NCBI GenBank assembly: GCA_023416995.1
Contig: JAEZGI010000051.1
Coordinates: 1 to 5,850, forward strand
Origin: Bacteroidota bacterium
Lineage (GTDB): Bacteria; Bacteroidota; Bacteroidia; Chitinophagales; Chitinophagaceae
Length of the DNA stretch: 5,850 nucleotides
Direction: 5' to 3'
Position 1 is the first letter of the stretch, and every line of letters begins with the position of its first letter. The notes under the pieces were generated by a model, which saw only the letters and a program-made list of their open reading frames with translations, was not told the origin of the DNA and did no database searches. The translations under genes and the position numbers were made by a program. Shown here in pieces: positions 1 to 5,624 of this stretch.

Positions 1-20
1 TGTCAGCCTGGGCGCTCCTG

Positions 21-45
21 AAAACAAAAATGCCCCTTTCGGGGC
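21..45 (-). terminator. Intrinsic terminator of the tRNA-Ser gene
   Basis: On the minus strand, 12 bases after the encoded CCA end, a perfect 5-bp GC stem (GCCCC 41-45 with GGGGC 32-36, loop GAAA at 37-40) is followed by a T-rich tract (complement of the A-rich 21-30). This is a textbook rho-independent terminator with a stable GNRA tetraloop, and it fits the end of the tRNA transcript. On the plus strand the same hairpin is followed by TTTGTGCTTTTT (46-57), so it could also stop a plus-strand gene entering from the left, although no such gene is visible in the window. Confidence 0.8.
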
Positions 46-56
46 TTTGTGCTTTT

Positions 57-144
<88 letters not shown>

Positions 145-397
145 GGCGCGAAAATACAGTATGAATTGATTCCAAGGAAATAAAGAAGAAAAAAAATCAA
201 ACTTTTTTCGCGTGATCGATTAATTCACAGCGCGTTGGCAGTGATGAAGCCGCTTATTGCGGTTAGATAATACAGTTGGAATGGGGAAATATCAGGAAAA
301 CCGCCAGTCTGAAAGAATTATCTGCTATATAAAACAGAATAGATAAATTGATCTCCAAAATTTTTCGCCGACACGAATAACTCAATCGTTAACCAAC

Positions 398-1396
398 ATG
401 AAGATCCGTTTACTGGCAGTGTTCGCTTTTTTCTGCGCATCCTGTATCGCCAGCGCACAAACGCAACGAACCTTTTTGCCGGGATCCAATGTTCCCATCG
501 ATTCGATTCGGCTAAGCGACCCATTTATACTGGCAGACTCCAAAACCCAGACCTATTTCATGACAGGCACCGGTGGGATGTTATGGAAAAGCAAGGATCT
601 GAGATCGTGGAAAGGACCTTATAAAGTCGCGCAAACCGACTCTGCCTCGTGGATGGGGCCCGCACCGATGATCTGGGCCGCAGAAATACACGAATACAAA
701 AACAAGTACTACTATTTTGGAACGTTTACCAACAGGGCGGTGATGATTGACACCGTTGATGGCACACCCATCGAAAGGCGTGCCTGTCATGTGCTTGTAA
801 GTGACAAAGCCGAAGGCCCTTATGTTCCAATGTCTGATCCCACTTATTTACCGGCCCATATGCCAACGCTCGACGGCACATTATGGATCGAAAATGGCAA
901 ACCATATCTTGTCTATTGTTATGAATGGCTCCAGAACCGAAACGGTACCATTGAGTATATAGCCTTGAAACCAGATCTCAGTGGCACCACCGGCAAAGCA
1001 ACGCTCATGTTCCGGGCGAAAGATGCTCCATGGAGCCGGGAAAAAAATCCTGACGGCAGCGAAGGCAAAAGCAAGGTAACAGATGGACCCTATCTGTTTA
1101 AAACCGGATCTGGCCGGCTCGGCATGATCTGGACAAGCTGGGTTCATGATGTCTATACACAGGGTGTGGCTTATTCTTCGTCAGGTTCCTTAAACGGACC
1201 CTGGATCCATGAAGAAGAACCCATCACGCCTCCAAACTTTGGGCACGGTATGCTGTTCCGCACTTTTGATGGAAAATTATTAATGGCCCTGCACAGCCAC
1301 AGAAATGTGAATGGTCGTTATTTCCGGTTTCCAAAGTTTTTCGGTATAGATCTTTCAGGAGACAAACTCGTTGTGGGGCAGCCCTATCATCCTTAA
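398..1396 (+). CDS. Secreted GH43-like glycoside hydrolase
   Basis: A 332-residue protein, a usual length for a single-domain five-bladed beta-propeller of family GH43 (arabinosidases, xylosidases, galactosidases acting on plant or exopolysaccharide side chains). Residues 1-20 are a Sec signal (basic start, hydrophobic run, A-S-A before Gln21), so the enzyme is probably periplasmic or exported. A lipobox at Cys16 is poor. Family motifs appear in order: S40-D41-P-F (catalytic base Asp41), WAAEIH at 93-98 (usually WAPE), LDGTLW at 158-163 (pKa-modulating Asp159), TDGPYLF at 228-234 (position of the general acid), and GHGMLFR at 282-288 with the propeller-facing His283. The acid position is Asp229 where many GH43 enzymes have Glu. 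From memory, related Bacteroidota proteins also carry TDGP, so it may be a subfamily trait. The substrate cannot be read from sequence. No strong promoter or Shine-Dalgarno is visible. The bestrophin gene starts 23 bp downstream. Confidence 0.88.
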   Translation: MKIRLLAVFAFFCASCIASAQTQRTFLPGSNVPIDSIRLSDPFILADSKTQTYFMTGTGGMLWKSKDLRSWKGPYKVAQTDSASWMGPAPMIWAAEIHEYKNKYYYFGTFTNRAVMIDTVDGTPIERRACHVLVSDKAEGPYVPMSDPTYLPAHMPTLDGTLWIENGKPYLVYCYEWLQNRNGTIEYIALKPDLSGTTGKATLMFRAKDAPWSREKNPDGSEGKSKVTDGPYLFKTGSGRLGMIWTSWVHDVYTQGVAYSSSGSLNGPWIHEEEPITPPNFGHGMLFRTFDGKLLMALHSHRNVNGRYFRFPKFFGIDLSGDKLVVGQPYHP

Positions 1397-1403
1397 CTAA
1401 AAA

Positions 1404-1411
1404 TAATTTTG
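1404..1411 (+). promoter_or_regulatory. Possible -7 promoter box for the bestrophin gene
   Basis: TAATTTTG matches the Bacteroidota -7 consensus TAnnTTTG exactly and lies in the 23-bp gap before the ATG at 1420. A transcript from it would start almost at the ATG, giving a nearly leaderless mRNA. No TTG or TTTG sits about 19 bases upstream, so the match may be chance and the gene may instead be cotranscribed with the GH43 gene. Confidence 0.25.
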
Positions 1412-1419
1412 ATCCGTTT

Positions 1420-2424
1420 ATGTATGTAAACCGATACTTTGACTTCCGCATCATGTATTTTATCACATGGCGCATGATCTTATGGTCAACCTTCACCGGG
1501 ATACTCGCTATCTGTACGTACCGTTATCTCGGGTGGTCATGGGTAGCTATTCCCTGGCTACCTGTATCACTCGTTGGTACTGCGGTTGCATTTTACGTGG
1601 GCTTCAAAAATAACCAGTCGTACGGACGCTGCTGGGAAGCGCGTATTGTATGGGGTGGCATCGTTAACGTGAGCAGATCCTTTATTGCTGCAGCTAATGC
1701 CTACATCGGTTCACCATCCATGACAGCCAAAGAAAAACAACAAGTGATACGTACCCTTACTTACCGGCACATCGCTTGGATCCATGCATTAAAACATGCT
1801 ATGTGGGTAAGAACGCCCTGGGAACATCAATATGTTTCAAGCCGGAGACAAAGGGCATATTTCCAAAAACGAATAGATTTCTCATCCTTTGAAGCAGAAA
1901 CCAAAGAACTTTTATCGACAGAAGAATTTGATTGGATCGCTACTAAAAAAAACAAGGCCGTGCAGTTGCTGGAGCGACAGTCTGCCCACATTGCTGAACT
2001 TGCAGCGGGTGGACATATATCCGAATACCACCAGGTTGATCTTCAGCGACACATAGCGGATATGTACAATGAACAGGGTAGGTCCGAACGAATAAAAAAC
2101 TTTCCGCTGCCACGTCAGTATGCAACATCAAGCGCCATCTTTATCATTATCTTTTCCTGGATACTACCATTTGGCATGCTACATGAATTTGAAAAACTGG
2201 GCGATGAACTGATCTGGTTATTACTTCCATTCAACATGTTGGTTTCATGGGTGTTTTCATTGATGGAATACACAGGCGACTACAGTGAAAATCCTTTTGA
2301 AGGATTGATAAATGACGTTCCTATACAATCCATTTCGAGGAATATTGAAATCGATTTGCGTGATATGCTCGGTGAGAAAGAACTTCCTGCCCGGATAGAA
2401 CCCAAAACAGGCGTGCTTTTTTAA
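1420..2424 (+). CDS. Bestrophin-family (UPF0187/YneE-like) channel protein
   Basis: A 334-residue inner-membrane protein of the bestrophin family, whose members form pentameric anion channels in animals; the Klebsiella homologue was reported as a cation-permeable channel. Four hydrophobic segments are visible at about 19-37, 43-62, 238-255 and 263-282, with a long charged, helix-rich cytosolic part between (about 75-235). The family signature is clear: IPWLPVSLVGTAVAFYVGF at 44-62 leading into KNNQSYGRCWEAR at 63-75, then WGGIVNVSR at 78-86. Near the end, GDYSENPFEG (286-295) matches the region equivalent to the Ca-clasp segment of animal bestrophins, without its acidic cluster. Cys71 stands where homologues usually have Trp or Phe (R-W/F-W-E-A-R). 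The start at 1420 fits the usual short N-terminus before the first helix. The ion carried cannot be decided from sequence. The gene ends 4 bp before the converging HxlR gene, and no terminator is evident there. Confidence 0.92.
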   Translation: MYVNRYFDFRIMYFITWRMILWSTFTGILAICTYRYLGWSWVAIPWLPVSLVGTAVAFYVGFKNNQSYGRCWEARIVWGGIVNVSRSFIAAANAYIGSPSMTAKEKQQVIRTLTYRHIAWIHALKHAMWVRTPWEHQYVSSRRQRAYFQKRIDFSSFEAETKELLSTEEFDWIATKKNKAVQLLERQSAHIAELAAGGHISEYHQVDLQRHIADMYNEQGRSERIKNFPLPRQYATSSAIFIIIFSWILPFGMLHEFEKLGDELIWLLLPFNMLVSWVFSLMEYTGDYSENPFEGLINDVPIQSISRNIEIDLRDMLGEKELPARIEPKTGVLF

Positions 2425-2428
2425 GCGC

Positions 2429-2785
2429 TCATTTCAAAGCTTTGTGTTTAAGTCCCCAGGCTTCAAGACCGGTAATGACAGCACGTAATTCATAGCCAAT
2501 AGGTGTCAGTTCATATTCTACACGTAATGGCACTTCCGCATACACCGTACGTTTAACCATCTTATTTGCTTCCAGTTTTTTTAATTGTAAGGCAAGCATT
2601 CTTTCTGTGATATTAGGCAGCCGCTTCTTCAACTCAGTGAAGCGTAGTTTTCCATTCATTAACCACGAACAAATCACAAGTCCCCATTGCCCACCGATCA
2701 TATTCGCTGCGTATACCTCGGCACATTCTTCAGCCAGCGCGGTTTTGTTCAGGTAATTGGTAGATGTTTCTTTGATCTTTGACAT
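2429..2785 (-). CDS. HxlR-family winged-helix transcriptional regulator
   Basis: A 118-residue DNA-binding protein of the normal HxlR/YodB size. The domain fills the chain: a conserved N-terminal Cys21 (the usual CP-x-E region, here CAEVYA), the family hallmark IGGQWGLVI at 30-38 (normally IGGKW), LRFTELKKRLPNITERMLALQLKKLE at 47-72 containing the recognition helix, and the wing with YAEVPLRVEYELT at 82-94. It ends with LEAWG (107-111). HxlR proteins bind as dimers to palindromes, and several (YodB, CatR, HypR) sense quinones, diamide or aldehydes through cysteines. Cys21 and Cys39 are the only cysteines here. The gene is divergent from an NAD(P)H oxidoreductase gene, the layout in which such regulators normally repress their neighbour, so a redox or electrophile sensor is the likely role (inference). 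The ATG at 2785 is directly preceded by a palindrome, suggesting autoregulation. Confidence 0.93.
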   Translation of the reverse strand: MSKIKETSTNYLNKTALAEECAEVYAANMIGGQWGLVICSWLMNGKLRFTELKKRLPNITERMLALQLKKLEANKMVKRTVYAEVPLRVEYELTPIGYELRAVITGLEAWGLKHKALK

Positions 2786-2803
2786 ACTTACAAATTTGAT
2801 AGT
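2786..2803. promoter_or_regulatory. Candidate HxlR operator (imperfect palindrome)
   Basis: ACTTACAAATTTGATAGT is an 18-bp palindrome with 7 of 9 base pairs matched (mismatches only at 2789/2800 and 2790/2799) and core CAAATTTG. It touches the HxlR start codon. CAAATTTG on the minus strand is 7/8 to the -7 consensus, so a bound dimer would block the regulator's own promoter. The outer ACT...AGT resembles the TACT/AGTA ends of YodB-type boxes. Binding is inferred from position and symmetry only. Confidence 0.5.
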
Positions 2804-2841
2804 TCATTACAATAGGTAACCGGTGTTCATCGAAATCTGAT

Positions 2842-2856
2842 ACAAATTAGTTTTGT
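2842..2856 (+). promoter_or_regulatory. Promoter -7 box and overlapping dyad of the oxidoreductase gene
   Basis: TAGTTTTG at 2848-2855 matches TAnnTTTG exactly and would start a transcript about 20 bases before the ATG at 2882. The -33 position holds only a near match (GTTC, 2824-2827). The box lies inside an inverted repeat ACAAA (2842-2846) / TTTGT (2852-2856). The left side, TACAAATT (2841-2848), repeats the 8 bases at 2789-2796 in the first operator, 52 bp away, about five helical turns. A repressor here would occlude the promoter. Confidence 0.5.
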
Positions 2857-2881
2857 CATGTAATACTTAAAGACGTTTAAC

Positions 2882-3454
2882 ATGAAAACTTTGATCATTG
2901 TTACGCATCCAGACATAAACAGTTCTCTTATCAACAAACGATGGATAGAAGAGTTGACCAGGTATCCCAAAAAGTTTACAGTACATGAGTTATACAAAGC
3001 ATATCCCGACGAAAAAATAAATGTCGAAGCTGAACAACGCCTTATTGAACAGCATGATAAAATTGTATTTCAGTTTCCTTTTTATTGGTTTAGCAGTCCG
3101 CCACTTCTGAAGAAATGGCTCGATGAAGTATTGACTTATGGCTGGGCTTATGGCAGCAAAAGTGGATACAAGGTTTCGGGCAAGATAGTGGCGCTTGCCA
3201 TATCTGCCGGTATTGATGAACGTCAGTTTGCCCGTTCAGAAAAATACAAATATACCCTGCAGGAACTAACCCGTCCCTTTGAACTCAGTTTCGAATATGT
3301 AAAAGCTGACTATCAACCCTTGCTTGCCTATTACGGGATAGAGCTCAATGCTTCGAAAGAATGGATCGAAGCCAGTGTGCCATTGTATCTTAATTTCCTG
3401 GAATCGTTAAACAAGCTGTGTGATTGCCAGCGGTCGGAACCGGCATTAGCATAG
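2882..3454 (+). CDS. Flavodoxin-fold NAD(P)H oxidoreductase (MdaB/KefF-like)
   Basis: A 190-residue cytosolic flavoenzyme of the NAD(P)H dehydrogenase (quinone) family, which transfers two electrons from NAD(P)H through FMN or FAD to quinones and related electrophiles. Seen in the sequence: beta-strand 1 and phosphate loop TLIIVTHPDINSS (3-15), the hallmark QFPFYWFSSPPLLKKWLDEV (64-83) leading to the YGWAYG motif (86-91) that shapes the flavin and nicotinamide site, and ALAISAG (104-110) as the next strand and loop. Length is normal for the family. The ATG at 2882 is the first in frame and has a well-placed -7 box upstream; there is no Shine-Dalgarno, as usual in Bacteroidota. The gene is divergent from the HxlR regulator across 96 bp with candidate operators, so quinone or aldehyde-induced detoxification is the likely role. 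KefF-type partners (a Kef antiporter) are not present. The exact acceptor is unknown. Confidence 0.92.
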   Translation: MKTLIIVTHPDINSSLINKRWIEELTRYPKKFTVHELYKAYPDEKINVEAEQRLIEQHDKIVFQFPFYWFSSPPLLKKWLDEVLTYGWAYGSKSGYKVSGKIVALAISAGIDERQFARSEKYKYTLQELTRPFELSFEYVKADYQPLLAYYGIELNASKEWIEASVPLYLNFLESLNKLCDCQRSEPALA

Positions 3455-3491
3455 CAAAACGCTAAAAACAAATGTGACTGCTGATTGCAGC

Positions 3492-4489
3492 TTACCGGGC
3501 ACCTACCCAGTGCGGGTAGATAGGAGTTTTGGCTGTTAATGTATTCAAACGGGCAAGATGGTCATCATTTAATGACCAGCCAGCCGCACCAATATTTTCC
3601 ATCAATTGCTGTTCGTTCCGGGCGCCGATTACGATATTGCTGACTGTTTTTTGTTGTATCAACCAGTTGATGGCTACCTGCGAAATCGTTTTACCGGTAT
3701 CATTTGCAATTTTTTCTAACAACTCAACCAGGTCGTAAAGAAATTCAGTTTCGACAGGAGGCGAGCCGATGTCACCCCCGGCTTTTATTCTTCCTTCTGC
3801 TATCGGCTGATTGCGTTTTATTTTCCCGGTCAGCCTGCCCCAGCCAAGCGGGCTCCATGCCATCAAACCCAATCCCTGGTCCATTAGCAGCGGCTGTAGT
3901 TCCTGTTCATAATCGCGTCCGATAAGTGAGTAATACCCCTGGTAGATTACAAATCGTTCGAGTTGCAACCTTTCCGCTATAGACAGTGATTTCATCAGCT
4001 GCCATGCGGCATAATTTGAACAACCGATATATCTGATCTTTCCTTCTGTAACCAGTGTATGAAGTGTTCTCAATGTTTCTGCAACAGGAGTAAGCGGATC
4101 AAACCCATGAATAAAATACACATCGATATAATCGGTATTTAACCTTTTTAAGCTATCGTTTACAGCACCGATGATATGATGCCGGAGGCGCCACGCTCGT
4201 TTGCGCCGGCTCCCATGGCAAAAGCACCTTTTGTTGCAATGATCGCTTTATGGCGCCGGCCTTTCAAAGCTGCCCCAAGTATCTCTTCTGATACGCCCAG
4301 GGAATAAACATTAGCTGTATCAAAGAAGTTGATTCCATTATCAAAAGCGATATCTACCAATCTTGTCGCTCCACCTATATCGGTTTGTCCCCATCGCCCA
4401 AAAAATTCGTTAGTTCCTCCAAAGGTTGCCGTTCCCAGGCTTAGAACCGAAACATCTAATCCTGAGTTGCCTAGTTTTCTGTATTCCAT
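3492..4489 (-). pseudogene. Aldo/keto reductase, broken by a one-base frameshift
   Basis: Two out-of-frame pieces encode one aldo/keto reductase (TIM-barrel, NADPH-dependent carbonyl reduction). The first runs from the ATG at 4489 (MEYRKLGNSGLDVSVLSLG) to Ser102, then leaves frame and stops at 4160. The second is in frame from about 4183 to the stop at 3492. Adding one base after the codon at 4186-4184 restores RHHIIGAVNDSLKRLNTDYID and joins them into a 332-residue protein of normal length. All four catalytic-tetrad residues are present: Asp57 and Tyr62 (FFDTANVYS), Lys87 (ATKG) and the His of YFIHGFD. GKIRYIGCSN and the cofactor-binding IVIGARNEQQ are intact. The rest shows no decay, so this is either a very recent mutation or a sequence error. 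The ATG at 4489 is preferred over the upstream in-frame ATG at 4528 because family members start at this motif and AAAGTTTG, a possible -7 box, lies just upstream. The GTG at 4121 is an internal valine codon. The gene is divergent from a LysR gene that probably controls it. Confidence 0.88.
4179..4186 (-). other. Frameshift site in the aldo/keto reductase
   Basis: Reading the minus strand, TCC (4186-4184) is followed by GGCAT. With one extra base before GG the reading becomes TCC-CGG-CAT-CAT, giving the family-typical S-R-H-H-I. The span 4489-3492 is 998 bases, exactly one short of 333 codons, which agrees with a single-base deletion, most simply loss of a C from a CCC run. No slippery heptamer that would suggest programmed frameshifting is apparent. 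Confidence 0.85.
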
Positions 4490-4493
4490 ATAC

Positions 4494-4566
4494 TTTAAAT
4501 GATGAAGGTTATAAAACGCATTTTGCAAACTTTATCCATTGAGAGATATTATTAAAATCATTTAAA
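4494..4566. promoter_or_regulatory. Divergent control region with a 10-bp inverted repeat pair
   Basis: The 107-bp region between the aldo/keto reductase and LysR starts is AT-rich. TTTAAATGAT (4494-4503) and its exact reverse complement ATCATTTAAA (4557-4566) lie near the two ends, with centres 63 bp apart (about six helical turns). A palindrome TTTGCAAA (4522-4529) lies between. On the minus strand AAAGTTTG (about 4535-4528) is 7/8 to the -7 consensus and could drive the reductase gene. LysR proteins bind two spaced sites in such divergent regions, often with a T-N11-A core; which of these is the site cannot be told from one sequence, and AT-richness raises the chance of accidental repeats. 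Confidence 0.35.
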
Positions 4567-4596
4567 TTGTACATAATTATCATTAATATTATAGTT

Positions 4597-5496
4597 ATGC
4601 AGTGGAATCTTGAATGGCTCAGAAGTTTTAAAGCAATCTATGATACCGGTACTCTTTCTGCAGCGGCCCAGGTTTTATATATCTCACAGCCAGGTGTCAG
4701 TCTTCATCTCAACTCGTTGGAAGCCTATGCTGGTTATAAATTGTTTGATCGCTCACCACGAAAAATGGTACCTACAGAAAAGGGGAAAATGCTTTACAAT
4801 ACCATCCTGGAGCCGTTAAGCAAACTAGAGTATGCAGAGGAACATTTTCACAGACGCACCCGGACTGAACGCGCAACCATCAACGTGGGAATGTGTTTTG
4901 AAACTTTTCAATACACTTTGGAAGAACATATCGCGACATTACCTTTTAACCTGATTATCAAATTTGGCCAATATCCGCAAATGCAAGCGGATCTTGATAA
5001 CGGTTTACTCGATATGGTGGTAACCCCACAGAAGGGTAGCCAAAAAAATCTTTGTTATCATCCTTTTTCAACAGTGCGGATTGTGTTGGTGGCCGGCAGC
5101 AATACTGATGTTACCAGGCTGCAGAAACTGCTTAAGGCTGGTAACATCAATGCCGCAGAAGATTTTCTCAAACAACAGCTATGGTATAGCACAGCCGCTG
5201 ACATGGAACACTTAAAAAATTTCTGGATCAGCAATTTCAAAACGCATCCTGATTTTTCACCGAATTATATAGTGCCAAACATGTGCTCAATCATTCGCTG
5301 TCTCAGCAACAATAAGGGTTTTTCGATAGTGCCGGATTTTCTTTGCCAGGAAGCACTTGATGCCGGGAAAATAAAGATGGTATGGCAGGGTAGGGAACCG
5401 TTGGAAAACACTTTGTATTTCGGTACCAGAAAAAAAACCATGTATCAAAAGGAGATTGATCGGTTGCAGCAATTGTTCAGATCAAAGTGGGAATAG
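4597..5496 (+). CDS. LysR-family transcriptional regulator
   Basis: A 299-residue LysR-type regulator of normal length. The N-terminal winged helix-turn-helix is clear: LEWLRSFKAIYDTGTLSAAAQVLYISQPGVSLHLNSLEAYAGYKLFDRSPRKMVPTEKGKML, about residues 5-66, with the recognition helix around 30-42. A linker helix (about 67-90) leads to a periplasmic-binding-protein-like effector domain (about 94-295), including the subdomain hinge strand and GFSIVPDF (251-258). The effector domain is divergent and I cannot infer its ligand. I chose the ATG at 4597 because the protein then begins at the usual LysR position; the in-frame TTG at 4567 would add a poorly conserved isoleucine-rich decapeptide. It is divergent from the broken aldo/keto reductase gene, its most likely target. 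The thioredoxin-reductase-like gene 128 bp downstream on the same strand has its own promoter-like elements and could be a second target. No intrinsic terminator is visible after the stop. Confidence 0.93.
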   Translation: MQWNLEWLRSFKAIYDTGTLSAAAQVLYISQPGVSLHLNSLEAYAGYKLFDRSPRKMVPTEKGKMLYNTILEPLSKLEYAEEHFHRRTRTERATINVGMCFETFQYTLEEHIATLPFNLIIKFGQYPQMQADLDNGLLDMVVTPQKGSQKNLCYHPFSTVRIVLVAGSNTDVTRLQKLLKAGNINAAEDFLKQQLWYSTAADMEHLKNFWISNFKTHPDFSPNYIVPNMCSIIRCLSNNKGFSIVPDFLCQEALDAGKIKMVWQGREPLENTLYFGTRKKTMYQKEIDRLQQLFRSKWE

Positions 5497-5551
5497 CAAG
5501 CTGTCTAGCCTGCAGGACCCGAAGCTTCAAATAAAACTGTAATCACAAATC

Positions 5552-5590
5552 TGCAACATAGTTGCAAATCGTGAAAAATTCATACTTTCG
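5552..5590 (+). promoter_or_regulatory. Candidate promoter with overlapping dyad upstream of the flavoprotein gene
   Basis: TTG (5562-5564) and TACTTTCG (5583-5590, 7/8 to TAnnTTTG) are 18 bases apart, close to the Bacteroidota -33/-7 spacing, and would give a leader of roughly 28 bases before the ATG at 5625. The -33 element lies inside a perfect 6+6 inverted repeat, TGCAAC (5552-5557) and GTTGCA (5561-5566) with spacer ATA. A dyad of this size over a -33 box suggests an operator, for the upstream LysR protein or another regulator. Confidence 0.45.
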
Positions 5591-5624
5591 TTTATGATAA
5601 CCGGTATACATTAAACCAGAAAGT

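Noticed and set aside
145..397. Possible regulatory RNA in the spacer between the tRNA and GH43 genes, with hairpins at 209-232 and 250-262 and a GCGGTT/AACCGC pair (259-264, 299-304).
   Set aside because: Stems are short, none is followed by a T-tract, no known riboswitch pattern is recognisable, and no clear promoter is present.
881..1147. Minus-strand open frames inside the GH43, bestrophin and LysR genes.
   Set aside because: They lie opposite well-supported coding sequence, have no recognisable family features and no upstream signals; they are shadows of the real genes.
398..2424. Polysaccharide utilization locus containing the GH43 gene.
   Set aside because: No SusC/SusD-like genes, sugar regulators or other carbohydrate enzymes are present; the neighbour is a bestrophin channel.
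3455..3491. Bidirectional terminator between the converging oxidoreductase and aldo/keto reductase genes.
   Set aside because: Only a 4-bp stem (GCTG/CAGC around 3480-3491) without a T-tract on either strand.
3492..4121. A separate short aldo/keto reductase starting at GTG 4121.
   Set aside because: It begins in the middle of the barrel at the valine of DVYFIH; upstream sequence in the same frame continues the family alignment, so it is the second half of a frameshifted gene.
4567..4596. Upstream TTG start adding ten residues to the LysR protein.
   Set aside because: The added residues are isoleucine-rich intergenic-like sequence, and the ATG at 4597 gives the usual LysR N-terminus.
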